In this document: in pieces, positions 38,001-53,000 of the stretch
How positions within the stretch are numbered: the first letter of the stretch is position 1
Layout of the letters: each line of letters opens with the position of its first letter
Notes under the pieces: model-generated
What the model was told of the DNA's origin: nothing
Database searches by the model: none
What the model saw: only the letters and a program-made list of their open reading frames with translations
Position numbers and translations under genes: made by a program
NCBI GenBank assembly: GCA_010093485.1
Contig: MU001498.1
Location: forward strand, 921,697 to 985,696
From: Karstenula rhodostoma CBS 690.94
Lineage: Eukaryota > Ascomycota > Dothideomycetes > Pleosporales > Didymosphaeriaceae
Direction of reading: 5' to 3'
Length of the DNA stretch: 64,000 nucleotides

Positions 38001-41000
38001 TGATACATGCCGATAACCTCGCCATGACGGCCAACCGAACACTGTATCGCCGACTCAAGAAGCAATCGCTGCGCGAGGCGCGCCTGACTGAGAAGCTTGA
38101 GAAGCAACAGCGCGATGCCCGCGAGACAAAGGAAAAGAAGAAGCATCACGACTTCATCGAAGCCATTCGCAAGCATCGCCACGAGCTTACCGAAGCCAGC
38201 ATGGCTCAGCGACAGCGGTTGCAAAAGTTGGGCCGTACCATGATCACGACGCATCAGAACATCGAGAAGGAAGAACAGAAGCGGGTGGAGCGCACTGCCA
38301 AGCAGCGTCTCCAGGCTTTGAAGTCCAACGACGAAGAGACGTACCTCAAGCTATTGGGTCAAGCGAAGGATACCCGTATCTCTCACCTTCTCAAGCAGAC
38401 AGACGGTTTCCTCAAACAGTTGTCTGCATCTGTCAAAGCGCAACAACGAAGCGCGAACACCCGACTGGGCGTTCAGCAAGAGGAGTCCGAAGACGAAGAT
38501 CCGAGCGAAGAGGAGTCTGGCGACGAGGCCGAGGCTCGTCCTGGAAAGAAGCGCACCGACTACTACGAGATTGCTCATCGTGTCAAAGAGGAGGTTACAC
38601 AGCAAGCCGACTGCCTTGTCGGTGGTACCCTCAAAGAATACCAGGTCAAGGGGCTGCAGTGGATGATATCACTCTATAACAACAACCTGAACGGTATCTT
38701 GGCGGATGAGATGGGTCTGGGCAAGACCATCCAGACTATTAGTCTAATCACGTATCTCATCGAGAAGAAGCAGCAACCCGGACCTTTCCTTGTCATCGTA
38801 CCCTTGAGTACCCTCACCAACTGGAACAACGAGTTCGACAAATGGGCACCCAGCATTACGAAGATTGTTTACAAGGGACCTCCCAATCAGCGTAAGCAGC
38901 ATCAACAGCAGATTCGCTGGGGACAATTCCAAGTCCTCCTGACAACCTACGAATTCATCATCAAGGACCGACCCATTCTAAGTAAGATCAAGTGGCTTCA
39001 CATGATTGTAGACGAAGGGCACCGAATGAAGAACCAGAACTCGAAACTGAGCAGCACAATTACCCAGTATTATACAACGCGCTATCGCTTGATTCTGACA
39101 GGAACGCCTCTGCAGAACAACCTGGTTGAGCTTTGGGCGATGCTCAACTTCGTTCTCCCCACCATCTTCAAGTCATCCAAATCGTTCGATGAATGGTTCA
39201 ACACTCCATTTGCCAACACCGGTGGTCAAGATAAGATGGAGATGAATGAAGAAGAACAGCTCCTCGTTATTCGTCGTCTGCATAAAGTTCTCCGTCCCTT
39301 CTTGCTTCGACGTCTGAAGAAGGACGTCGAGAAGGATTTGCCGGACAAGACAGAGCGTGTTATCAAGTGCAACTTTTCCGCGCTGCAAGCGAAGCTCTAC
39401 AAGCAACTTGTCACCAACTCGAGCATCCAAGTGAGCGATGGGAAAGGTGGCAAGACCGGCATGCGTGGTTTGAGCAATATGCTTATGCAGCTGCGCAAAG
39501 TATGCAACCATCCGTTCGTGTTCGAGGCCGTTGAAGATCAGATGAATCCTTCCAGGATATCAAATGATCTACTTTGGCGAACAGCTGGAAAGTTCGAGCT
39601 GCTGGACCGAATTCTGCCCAAGTTCAAAGCATCTGGTCATCGTGTCCTCATGTTCTTCCAGATGACACAAATCATGAACATCATGGAAGATTTCTTACGG
39701 CTTCGAGGTATGCACTACATGCGCCTCGATGGTTCGACAAAGGCGGACGACCGATCCGATCTTCTCAAAGACTTCAACGCACCGGACTCTCCGTACTTCT
39801 GCTTCCTTCTCTCCACTCGTGCTGGAGGTCTCGGTCTAAACTTGCAGACTGCCGATACCGTCATCATCTTCGACTCGGACTGGAATCCGCATCAAGATTT
39901 GCAAGCTCAGGATCGTGCGCATCGTATCGGCCAGAAGAACGAAGTTCGCATCCTTCGTCTCATCACTTCAAACTCTGTCGAAGAGAAGATTCTTGAGCGA
40001 GCCAACTACAAGTTGGACATGGATGGCAAAGTCATTCAAGCTGGTAAATTCGACAACAGGTCCACGAATGAAGAGCGTGAGGCCATGCTGCGTATCATGT
40101 TGGATTCCGCGGAGGCAGTGGAGAACATGGAACAGGATGAGATGGATGATGAAGATCTCAATGTGATCATGCATCGGAACGCAGATGAACTGATCATGTT
40201 CCGAGAGATGGACAAACAGCGTTTAGTCAACGACCAATACGGCCCTGGAAAGCAGTTCCCACGCCTCTTGAGCGAGCCTGAGCTCCCCGACATCTGGCTC
40301 CAGGACGACAACGCCGTCCCTGAACCTGTTGAGGAGATTCCGGTGGGACGAGGTGCTCGCGAGCGGACGCGGGTCAAATACGACGATGGTCTCACGGAGG
40401 AGCAGTGGCTTGAGGCGGTCGATAACTCTGAAGACGACATCGACGCAGCTGTTGCGCGCAAGGAAGCCAAGATCGCCAAGCGCGGCAAGACCAAGCAGGT
40501 GCGAATTGGCCAGGATCTGGGTGACTCGCCAGCACCTTCGCGCGACGAGTCTGAGGAGCCGCAGCCAAAGAAGCGTGGCAGGAAACCCAAGGAGGTGAAG
40601 CGCAAGGCGGATGAGGCCTCCCTGGACGGAGACCCTGGCCCTCGCAAGCGCGGTCGACCAGCTCCCAAGGTGCCGGAGACGCTGAACCCAGAGCAGCGGG
40701 CGGCGCTCCAGAAGATTGTCAATGAAGCCTACGAGGCTTTGAACGATCTAGAGGTCACAGATCCCAACGAGCCAGACCTTCCGCCCCGTGGCATCATCGA
40801 CCCCTTCATCGAGCTCCCGGACAAGTACGACTACCCTGATTATTACCAGTTGATCAAGAATCCAATCTGCATGCAGATGATCAAGAAGAAGATCAACAAG
40901 AAGGAGTACCAGAATCTCAAGCAGTTCCGTACCGACATAGCTATCCTCTGCAACAACTGCCGGACGTACAACGAGGACCAAAGCCTTCTCTACAAAGATG

Positions 41001-44000
41001 CAAATCTAATTGAGGCTACTTTGGATGCGAAGCTGACTGAGGCTACTATGGACTACCCCGAGTGGCAGAACTTCAACGATCGGGATGACAGCTCTGTCAA
41101 CGGAGGGCTGAGCACTGGCCTTCCTAGCGCAGTCGGCACTCCTCGGGCGATATGAGCGACTCAGGGTACGTTTAACTTTGGTGCACAGATCGTCGGAAGC
41201 TTGCTAACTTGCTCAGATTGAACGGTTCATTAAACTGTCGTAGACTTTTCGGTTGCACGGCTTGATCAATCTGGCCCTCACCTTCTAGCGTGCAAGACCA
41301 CCGCCAGCCTCTGCACTTCTTGCACGCCTCTTTGCTCAGTTCTCCCCGTGTCTTTTCCAAGCTGTATAATCTTTGTTTTGGCTGGCTGGCTGGCGCGCGG
41401 TGTTTTCCTTTGCTTACCAGGCCCACATGTGGGATGGTGCACCATACTTATCCCTGGGTTGGGCGCAAGAGGGTGTTTTGATCCCTTCTACACTGGAAAC
41501 ATTTTCGGATACGATTGATGTGGCTTTGAAGTTGACGGGCTTTATGCATGCAGATGCAAATGATTGGACTTTTTGGCACGGCTCTCTTCCTAGCCTAGTG
41601 CTAGCTTGGCTTTAGGCCGCGATGCAGCGAGATAGTTTGACTGGGAGTGGGAGAGGAGGAAAAGGAATGGAATGCGTTGCCTATTACTAAGCATACTGTG
41701 TGTACTGAGCCCATGTGCATTCGAGTGCTCTATCCATCATACCGTTGGTGCCAGCGTAATTGTGTCGGGAATCTGCCACGTGCCCTTGGAACGTCCGCGG
41801 ACCTCGCTGCGCGCGCATGTGTATACACCAGACGAGCGTCTGACGTCACGCTCGTGCACCATGCAGCAAAAACAAGAGCAAGAGCATCACATGGCGCGCC
41901 GCTGGCGCGTAGGAAAGCAAGGCCCTCGGGCCTCGCGTGCATGCACGACACGGCCAGGGCTTTAGCGCACGGTTGAGCACACAAACGAAACGGGAAAAAG
42001 AAAGTCCAGCGAGCAGGCGGGGCTGGGTAGGGTGATCGATCGCGAAGCGAACGCGTGGGCTGCGGGGCGTTGGGATGTGGATGTGGATGTGGATGTGGAT
42101 GGGCAAGGCGGTGTGCGTGGTCGAGGCAGCGGAGGTAGGGAGGAGCTAGCTTAGGGTATCTTTCTGTTCGCCCAGACGATGGATGGGGATGTGTCCGTGG
42201 GCTGGGGGTTGGGGTTGGGTTGGGTGTTCACTGGTGATTGCACGCTTGGGTAGGATCGATGACAAGCGAAGTCATTATAGAGGGAAACGCATGTCACAGG
42301 ACACGAAATATCTTCGAGGTAGTGGAAAGTGCAGTGAAGCGTCTTGGCCGTAATTCATTCCCGTCCAGTCATGCGCCGTTGGGCGATATCTACATGTGCG
42401 TCCCCTTCTCGTACCTCCAGAAACGCCTTGCTTGCCATGCTACATCCAAAAATAAAAAAGCTTGTTCAAACGAGCTCGCCAGCCTAGATATGTGTGTATG
42501 TGTGCTCGCAACGCCTGGTTAAACACCTGGGCCCGCGCAAGCCCTGTGTATCCATGTGCGCGTCAATGTGGAGGAAACCAAGTTCTTCATTCCTCGCTTT
42601 CCGTGATCCAACGCTTCAATTCCAAGGAATTCGTTGGATAGGTATGAGGTTGGCCCTTAAGACGGACGTCTCCGCCGGTATATGGGTTCGTCGGCGTCCT
42701 CCTTTTCCTCCGCTACCCGCAGCGTAAGCCAAGCAGCAACAAGCGCACAGCACCCGCCGAACCTCAGCACCCACGCGACGCTGTTATCGCCTGGGGTTCC
42801 TCGCGGCTTCTGCAGCAACCTGAAAATAACCGAGCTAAACAGCGTAGCGATGACCTGTGGCGCGGCAATAGCCACGTTGTGAATGCCCAATATTACACCC
42901 GCTTGGTCGGCCCCGGTTTCCGCCGCGTCGTCTTCGCCAGCAGCGATGCGCGAGGCTTCTCGGTCGCTTGGGTCTGGGCGTAAGAGGCCGCGGCGCATGG
43001 AGTCGCGTTTGGAAATCTCCGAGGAGAGGAGCGCGAAGGGAGCCCAGTTGGTGAGCGCCCAGGGGATGCCGATGAGGCCGACTAGAACGGTGGCGGACGT
43101 CGTGCCGCGGACGAAGAAGGTAGCGACCATGAGGGCTGCGAACATTAGATGCGAGATGAACCAACCGCGGCGCAGTGTGAGGCTTTGGATCTGGAAGACG
43201 GTGCTGTACTCAGCGAGGCGTGCCAACAAGCTCTTAGAATGCCGGGAGCTTCGACTGGTTTCTTTGAGTGAGAAGTAGCCTGAGCCTGCTAGTCCACCAG
43301 GCGTACCAGGTGTCATTGGCGTCATTGGCGTTGTTGCGCCGCCTGCTGCTTTGGGAGCCGTGTACGTAGGTGGGATGATAAAGGGGAGGACGACGGAGGC
43401 GGCGAAGGTGGTGACAGCGAAGATCAGAAGAGCACCTGTTCCAACGCGGGTACCTTCTTCTAGAACATCGGTGATTTGGTCGTCGGTCATGTTTGGGTTT
43501 TTTTCGTACTCCTGGTCGAAATAAAGGTCGCCGATGTATGTTGTGATGTAGAACAAGAATGGAAACCAGCCGATCCAGGCTAGGAACTGGACCTGGCACA
43601 CTTTCTTGATCTGGAGAGGCAGAGAGCGTACACTGCGAGCCAAGGACGAGAAGAAGTGAAGGAGACCTTCTTGAGGAGTTGGGGGCCCTTCGAAGCTAGG
43701 GTCTCGTTCAGAGACGCAGACGCAGCTTATCCCGACTGTAATAGCCATGATGATACAAGCAATGGCACAAAGCACTTTGAATTGGCTTGAACCGAAGAAG
43801 GGGAAGTATCTTGGGAGGTCGGCTTTTCCAGCAAGATAGCCTAGGATGTTGCCCACGCCGGAAGCGCGGATCATCCAGGCGTTTGCGGCTTCTTGCTGGT
43901 GGGTTGGAGCGACGTCGACGATGTATGCTCGGATACCAGCTTGGACTGAGCTGTTGTTAATACAGGAGTGTTGCAACAGCTGGGAATAGGGTGAACACTT

Positions 44001-47000
44001 ACTGACGTTGATAGCGAAATCCAGCACGTAGACGAACAGGACGGCGAAGAGCATGATGCTGGTCTTTACGAATTCACCCTCTCGATCGGCGCCGAAGATG
44101 CCGAGAAAGCCACCCATGAGTTCAGCGGCCCAGGCCAACACCATAAGGGAAACAATGGTAGCTGCTGCACCGCCGACAATGAAGGGTCGTCGCTTGCCCC
44201 AGCTTATGCGGCAGTTGTCACTCTTCATTCCGACATACGGCTGGACCAGTGCACCTGATAGAGGACCGGCAATCCAGACCAGCGCAAGCATAGACTTGCT
44301 GAGGCCCAGAGATAGCAGGTAGGGCTATACAACGTCAGCTCAACACTCCGGTTTACGGCCTCGAAGTCCACTTACCGAGCCGTTGGACGTCTCGACGGAC
44401 CATCCAATCTGCAGCCCCAGACCGCCTAAGGTTAGCAAGAACAGGAAGAAGCTGCTCTTCGTCTCGTCCTGGTCGTAGTCGCCCTGCCAGTCTTCACTGT
44501 CGATGGGGGAGATGACCTTGTGCAGTTCGTCCATATCTTCCGACAGCCGGGGGCGCATCAAGGGCGAGGCTTCACTGATGATCTGCTCCATGGGGGGATC
44601 GTTTGAGTTGCGGCGGAAAGAGACGTTCTTGCGGGGATCTGCGTCTAGGCCGGGTCGCGGAGGGAAGAGAGGAGACATGAGCGACGAGTGGGGCGAGCTG
44701 GTCGAGGTGGACACGAGGGTTGGACGCTTGGGCGGCATGGTGACTTGGGCGGACGCGGTGCGGTCCTGGGGCGCTCAGCAGGCGTTGGGGTGTGGTTGGA
44801 TAGGGATAGTTGGCGCAGGGTGGAGGGACAAACGGGCAAAAAGAGGCGTGTCTTGTGAGATGCGGCGGTCGTTAGCGGAGAGAGGACATAAAGGCCATGT
44901 TATGGCGGCCACGAAAAGGTCACTCGGGGGTTGGGGAGGGAACGAAGGGCTCGTGGGCGCAGCAGGGTGTAGGTTGGAGAAAAGAAGGATGCACGACCAT
45001 GAGGTCAGCGGTGGTGGGGCGGGCAACCGGGCAGCGACGCGTGCAGGATGCACAGAAGCCAGGGCTAGGGCGGGGACTAGTGGTGGAGAGGATGGAGGAG
45101 GGTGGATGGTGCTAGAACGGGCGGTGAAAGGTCATGCCGGGTGGCTGGCCGCGGGCGAGGGCGAGGGCGAGGCATGACGATGACGTTGTCGCGGCTAGGC
45201 ATGTACTACTAGTGTCGAGGTAGGGTAGAGTAGACGCGCGCATCCCTTGCCGAGGGGCTAGCTGCAACGGGCGAAGGTGGCTTTTCGAGACGTCGGCTCG
45301 TGTAGGACGCCGTAGCTACCTTTGTATCGTTGAGCGCGTGGAGGAACCACCAGATCGCACCACACCGCACCCACCACCCGCACCCGCACCCACCACCCAC
45401 CACCGCCCACACCACCTGCACCGTCTCGACCCTCTCCGCACGACAGCCCCGACACGCCCCGCACCCACCAGCAGCCCCAGCTCCGGTCCGCGAAGGCGCC
45501 CGCGGCGTGGCACGTTGCACCCAGCCCGCAACCACCCAAGGCTGCAGCAACGGAGCTGCCACCTTTCCTCTTTCCTCGTGCGCGACCGTCGCCCGCGAAC
45601 GACCGCCGTCTTCCATGATAGCGCCGCTTTCCTGAGAGCCCAACATGGCCTCCGCAGCAGTGGGATGGGTTGTCGACGAGCTTCTCAGTATGCGCCCCAG
45701 CTCGCCCATGGCCGCATCCAACTGACACACGTACAGAGCGAGACGCGACCGACGCAGACCCCGATGGTCAGATGCCCTCTCCGTCCACCTGTGTCGTGCC
45801 GACTCTAACACCGCGCAGAGACCCCCGAGGCAGGCCAGAAGGAGATATTCACATCATGGGGATTGTCCATCCTCATCTCCCTGCTCATTGTCGCCCTGTT
45901 CACGAGCTACATCCTGCAGACGCGGAAAATACAGGCCGTCCACGAGACCGTCCTGTCCATCTTCGCCGGAATGTTCGTGGGCTTGATCCTGCGGTTGACC
46001 GCCGTGGCCTCGGTCCGCGAAGTCGTGAGCTTCGACTACCAGATGTTCTTCAACCTTCTGCTGCCGCCAATCATATTGTCCTCTGGATATGAGCTGCACC
46101 AAGTAAGCTTCTCTCGCTCCTGCATGCGCCACTGGCTGACGACGGCAGGGCAACTTCTTCCGCCACCTCGGCACCATTCTTACCTTCGCCTTCGCCGGCA
46201 CCTTCATATCCGCCGTTGTCTTGGGAGTTATCCTATTTCTATGGACGAGAATACCCCTAGATGGCTTCAAGATCAATTTCGTCGAGGCCATGTCGGTGGG
46301 CGCCACACTCTCGGCCACAGACCCCGTCACCATCCTTGCCATCTTCAACACGTACAAAGTCGAGCCGAAGCTATACACCATCATCTTTGGCGAGTCCATC
46401 CTAAACGATGCCATTGCCATCGTCTTGTTCGAGACCGCGCAAAAGTACAAGGATGGGGCTGAGAAGCTCGGTATACTCAGCTTGTTTGAAGCTATTGGAA
46501 TCTTCTTCGGCGTCTTCTTTGGGAGTTTGTTCATCGGAGTCATGGTAGGCATCGCCGCCTCTTTGACTCTCAAGTTCACATACATCAGACGCTTTCCCAA
46601 GACGGAGAGCTGTCTTATCATTCTCATTGCTTACTTGACGTACTTTTTCTCCAATGCCATTCACATGTCTGGTAAGCATACTCGATTACCATTCTCTTCC
46701 GTCGCTAAAACCTATAGGCATTGTGAGTCTTCTTTTCTGTGGCATCTGCATGAAGCACTACGCCTACCACAATATGTCGCGCCGCACTCAATTGACGACG
46801 AAATTCGTCTTCCAAACCACGGCGCAACTTTCTGAGAATTTCATCTTCATCTACCTGGGAATCTCACTATTTAGCTACGATGACTACAAGCCTCTCTTCA
46901 TCCTCATCACTGTTATTGGAATCTGCGCCGCCCGATGGGCTGCCGTCTTCCCACTCGCAAAAGTAGTCAACTCGGTGAGCAGGTACAGAAGCCGACGCCA

Positions 47001-50000
47001 CGGCGCTCCCGACACAGGTGATGAACTTCCCTACTCGCACCAGGTAATGATGTACTGGGCGGGTCTCCGAGGCGCTGTCGGCGTCGCCCTTGCTGCCGGC
47101 CTCTCTGGTCCCAACGCAGACACTCTTCGCGCAACCGTCCTGATTGTCGTTGTCCTCACCGTTATCATTTTCGGCGGTACCACAGCGCGCATGCTTGAGA
47201 TCCTCGGCATCCGCACCGGTGTTGTCGAAGAAATCGACTCCGACGATGAATTCGACATCGAGGCCATAAACGGCGGGACCTACTCTCGCAATAAAGGCCT
47301 CGGCTTTGGGCACACGCCGCGCCCGAGTCAGAACGGATTTGTGCTTTCCACCGTCGACGGAGGCGAAGGCGCCTACAGCAGCAGCAGCGGGCACACTCCT
47401 CCCACACGGCCCACACTGTCGAGCAGAAGGGGCAGCAGTAAGCCCCGCCGTAAAGACGGTGCGGACCAAGGCCTGCTTAGCCCCGTCGACACCGGCTCCC
47501 TCTCTTCAGACGATGACAATGATCTCGACCTCCCTCCCAGCGCGCGGAGGTCACCAAATCGCGCGGCTTCCCCGCTGACACCAGAGCCACCATACCCGAC
47601 GTCGGGCAGCACCCGGCCGGGGACGAGCGGTGGAGCGGAGGGCTCGAGCAGGGTTGCGACAGCCACGGGCGCTGTGAAACAGCTCATCAGCGACATCAGT
47701 CAGGATCCGGCGAACGCGTTCAAGCAGATTGATGACGGGTTCCTGAAGCCGCATTTGCTGCTTGATCCGAAGAGCAGCGGCGGGGGGCCGGGCAATAGCG
47801 CTTGAGTTACGGTCGTTGAAGTCACGTTACGTTACGTTACATGGAGTTTGAAGGACAGAAACCAGGCGTGTACGATTCGTAGGCATGACTGGCGTTTGGG
47901 GAGTTTTTTGACGGACTGGACCGTCTCTGATGGACGGACGGACAACCACACGGCATCTTTGTTTGTAGCTGGGGGAAGAAAATACCTGGCTTTAGGCTCG
48001 CGCGGCGCGTCGCGCGGTTGAACAGAGCTCTGTTGCATGCATGGATTCGGGTGCCCGTGAGCGTTCTTAATCATTACCATGTATGGAGCTGTGTTTCGAG
48101 AGCGTGCCATGCGATTTCTTGATGCGCGTATATGCCACAGGTAGTGGAATCACCGATGCGGAGTTTCCACTGCGTACGCTCAAGAGGTGGCGTGGTGGTG
48201 GAACAAGCAAAAATCTTACTGTTACGAACATCATTCATTATGCATGTCTTTAGGACTGCCCGACACATGGCTATGCTACTGACTGACTGATTTAATTAAA
48301 ATACATAAAGAAAATGGTAGGGGTATCGCGCTGAATTGTACAGAGCCTAGAAATGGTTTTCCCCTCCCTCAATGCAAATGCAAATGCCCGTTGGGTCTAG
48401 ATGATGGTAGGAAAGCGTGTGCTGTGGTGTGCTGTGGTGTTCTTAATCTGGTATGTTTTCTTCGAGGTGGTGCGGTGTGTACGTTGTCGTACGTTCTCGA
48501 GCGCCGCGCGGGTGTTCAGCGCTGATTTGTAGGTCTGCGGACTATGCGCCGGGTGTGGCTATCCCAGATCTTGCATGTCTGCGCAGACGCTTCTCACCCT
48601 CACTCGAAGACGCTTCAGTTATCCCCCTTCGCACTCGTCCAGGCTGACTTTGTAGGCGTGGACATCCGCGGCCTCGCAGGCGTAGAGGTAGGCGTTGCCG
48701 TAGGCCTCGACATACCCGGTCTCACAGGCGTCATGACTGGTAATCTTGACGCTGATCTGGAGGGCGTATCAGAGAATGCCGTCGGCGTTATGACTGGTAA
48801 TCTTGACGCTGATCTGGAGGGCGAATCGGAGAATGCCGTCGGCGAGATGAGTGATGTGATCGAGGGGGTTCGCGAGTGCATGTTCATCGACGCACTCGAC
48901 GGCGTTCGCGGATACATGGTCATAGACGCACTTCGTGAATGTATCGGCAGGGAGGCGGGTGTGGACGACCCCAACGACGCTCTCGACGATGTTCGTGATG
49001 GTATCCTGGAGGGTGTCTGGGGCGTTTGTGGGGCCGAGATGTGGGATGCGCTTGAGGATGCCCTGGATGGGATCTTCGAAGGCGTGTTGGTGGCGGTAGA
49101 TCGAAACGACGCGGCGGAGGGTGCTCTTGAAAGCGCACTTCCGTACGATATCACAGATGCGCTGGAAGGCGATCTTACTGACGCACTTGGGGGTTCTTTC
49201 AGAGATGCGCTTGACTCCCGTTTTTTCAGCATCGAAGAGATGGTTTCTCCAGCGAAACTGGACCGCGAGACCCATGCCTTGGGAGTGATCGGGGGACGCG
49301 AGGGACGCGAGGGAGTGTCTATGGTCCGCCTGCGGTCTGGAGTCGGTCTTCGTTTTGAACTGGGGGTTCGCTCTGAGTTCACGCTACGAGCTGAGCTTGG
49401 TGTTCGAATTGGTGTTGGCTTTCGATTCGATGTTGATGTTGATGTTCGAATTCGAGCCGGCCTTCGCCCTGGAGTACGCATTTTCTTAGATAGAGGGCTG
49501 TTTGGAGTTTCGACATCAGAATCCGAATACTCTTCCATATAATCTAGTTCCGCTTCGTCCTCAAAGGCTTCATCTAGAATCGACCTTTGACTCGACTCAA
49601 ATTCTTGATCTGGAACTGAGCCTTCTGAAGGTGACACTGATGCTAATTCTTGGTCTGTAGCTGACATTGGAGCTAGCTCTTGGTCTGGCGCTAAGTCTTG
49701 CTCTGGAGTTGACTCTGGCTCCGCCATTGTTGGTTCTGGCTCTACAGCCGGCTCTGCATTCGACTCTAGCTCCGCAGCTGATCCGTCTTGTAGAACTAAG
49801 TCTGGCTTAGCAGTTGATTCTAATGTCGAATCTTGTCCTGGAGTCGATTGTAGCTCTATAATTGGTTCCTGCTCTGCAGTCAATTCCGACTCTAGGTTTG
49901 ATTGATGCTGTAGCGTTGACTCTGTCTCTGAAATGCATTCTTGTCCCTCTTTCGTGTTTGATTCTAGCTCTGTATTTCGTTCTGGTTCTGGAATTGATTC

Positions 50001-53000
50001 TTGCTCTGGAGTCGGCTCTTGATCTAGAGTTGGTTCTTGCCCCAGGATCGATTGCTGATCTAGAGGTGTTGCTTGATCTACAGCTTGCGTTTCCGCATCG
50101 ATATTGTTACCCTGAGCTTCATCTACGAATTCTGAAGAATCGTCTGCACACTCTGCCTCCGCTTCTTTCTCCGAGATCTCTTGAACTGGACTCAGTCCTC
50201 CTTCCCGAGTATAGGCCTCTTCATCAGCATCCTTTGGTGGGACCTCATCGCTGAAGTCCGAGGGTTCTTCTGTGCACTCTGCCTCCACTTCGTTTTTAAA
50301 GGTATCCTGGTCTGGAGTGGGTTCTTGTTCTGAAAAGGTTTCTGGCTCCGAAAAGGTGTCTTGATCTGAAAATGTTTCTTGCTCTGGAAACTTTTCCTGC
50401 ACCGGAATGATTTCTTGCTCTGGAACGAGTTCTTGCTGTGGAACGATTTCTTGCTCTGAAAAAGGTTCTTGCTCTGGAGTGTGCGTTTCCTCACTGATGT
50501 CGTTATCTGCGGGTTTATTCGTGCGCTCTGCCTCCGTCTCTTCCTCAGAAGTCTCTTCCACTGCTCGCGACTCTATTTCAGCAGTTTCCAGCTTTTCCGA
50601 CGCGCTTTCCAGGTCCTCTTGCGACGGAGGCGCGTCCTCGGTGCTGTCCTGGTCTAAGAGCTCAACATTGGGGAAAGGAAATTCGTCTGTGCGCCGAAGC
50701 TCCGCAGCAATCTGAGAAATCTTCTCCACGGACGACAGTTCCGTCTCCAGGATTGCTTGCACTTTCGGCGCATATTCCGGGTACTCGCTGAACAAATGCG
50801 GCGCTGTGCTGCCGAATTCATCGCGAAGCTGCTTGCTGGGCAGCTGCATATTGGTCAGACTGTATAGGATAATTGTTGTGTTGCGACGACGACTGCGTAC
50901 GTACCGTCTCTGACCTGTCCAGACTGGTTCCGCCCATGGAACTGCTCCTCGAATAAAAATCGTTTATATTGGCGAACGCGCCGAACCCCGACCTCTTGCG
51001 GAGCTGCGCAAAAAGTTCATCGCTGTAGCCATCGTCCATGGCTGCTGCGGAATCGCGCAGCCAAGGTGCACGGTTCCGTGCACGGCGACGGTGTCGAACC
51101 GTAAAATCTAGGTTGGTGAACGGATGGTGGTACGAAGCAGATACGAAGAACGGGGTCGAATAGCGATGCGCACGTGTCGCGGACGCTAATGTAAGTACCA
51201 AGTCGAAAAAGTGGGATTAGGATTGCCTTTCTTGGGATGAGGCGCCGTACTGGAGATTCGGCACGGCACTGGTCCAGACTCCAGGGGTATGGCGGTGTCT
51301 CTGCACATGTCATACTGCATGCGCAGCGGACGGCATCTTTAAACATGTGCTGGCATTAGTTTTCCCGTTTGTGTAGAGATTTGTATTCGTGTTGGCTATT
51401 CTCTGGCGATCGTTTCAAATTTGTCGATGGCTGGAGGGCGGTGACTCGTTGTTCGTCCCGATTGCGTTAGACGTCCGATTTGAGAAACCCCAGGCCATCG
51501 CTCCTGAGCATCGACATCGAATACGGGTATGCTTTGTTGTTAAAAATCATGGAGTTGTGTAGTTTGATTCACGTGGCAAACAATGCTGAATGGAGCGGTG
51601 TTGGAGATGGGGCGTGGTTCAGGTCTAGCGGAACGCACTAATCAATATATGTGCCTCTCAACAGAGGGGCAATCCAGCTATGACTGAATGTATAATGCAG
51701 TCCACATGTTGTCACGCAAAGCTCGCGAAAGGTCTATGGTAAATAAGAGTGTCCACAAATTCCAAATGGATGCGTATTACAAAGCGTATTACAAAGCGTA
51801 TGTGCAAGGGGTATCAAGAGTCGAAAAAGCGTTCCGTGTCAACCAGAAGAGAGCTCACGCCCATTCATCTACGTCCAACCCAGAGCGCAAGGTATCAAAA
51901 TGGAAGATTGTTAAGAAATTGGTTGTGTTTGCTCGGACCAGCAAATTCTCGTCACGCGCCATACGACCAGCCCGCGATCACCGACAACGCGATCCATGGT
52001 CTTCCAGAACCCGTCTTTGGGGATGTCCATGTCATCGAGGTTGATATGGCGCCGGAAGTTCCACACTTCTTCGAGGGAGATATCTTCGTGCCTGGCGGGG
52101 TCATGGTAAGGATGCAAGAAGTAGGCCGATCGGGGGGCGACAAGGTAAACTGTTGATCTGTCTCCGAGCTTCGGCGGTCTACGAGTGCGACATGACGGGA
52201 GCGCGGTGCCCACTTGTTCGAGCATCTCGTCTCCGGGCATTCCCATTAAATCGACGGTCTTGAGTTGCTCGTTCTTGCCATTGAGGAGCCAAATGGGAGG
52301 GCTGTATGTTTTCCACCAGAATGCTTGGCTAACAGTCTCGTTCGTCTTCGCGATGTGCATCTGTACGGGTACGATCCCTCCCTGGTGATAAACGCCCATC
52401 AAGACCCCGAGTACAGCGTTGAACAGAACCCATGCCGCTATCCAAAAATTCCTTTGAACTCTCGGAAGAGAGACGGATGCAAGTATCAGCGGGACGGCAG
52501 GGAGTAAGAAGCGAGCTTCCTGATGTGGAAAGACGCTGAGGAGTGCAATGCCAGAGAGCGCGGAGACCAAGGTCATGGTGATCTGTGAACGGCGGAGAAG
52601 GAAGAGAAGAGCGGTAGCCGGACCGAGTAATTGCGGCAAATTGATCAGGATATGCTGGTAGCGAGGGTGTAGACCATGCTGGGCAAGATTCGCCGGGTTA
52701 GAGTTGTATAGGAAATTGTTGAGTGGTGTAATAACGGGATTATGTAGAACGTTCGCAAATGTAAAGTCGCCCGGGGTGTAGAATGCCGTGTCGACACTGA
52801 TCGCTAGGAACGCAGCCAAGATCGCGAAGAGGATTATGAATACAAGTGAGAATGGCCTGGGATGTGTTAGCAAGGTCTGGTCGTTGTTGGCGACGAGACG
52901 ACGACTGACTTTCTCCAGAAGTGAGGCAGCAAGCTGAGGGAAGGCACAGCCAGGAAAGCAGGGAAAGTAATTCGGTTGAAGGTGCCTGCGACAACGAAGA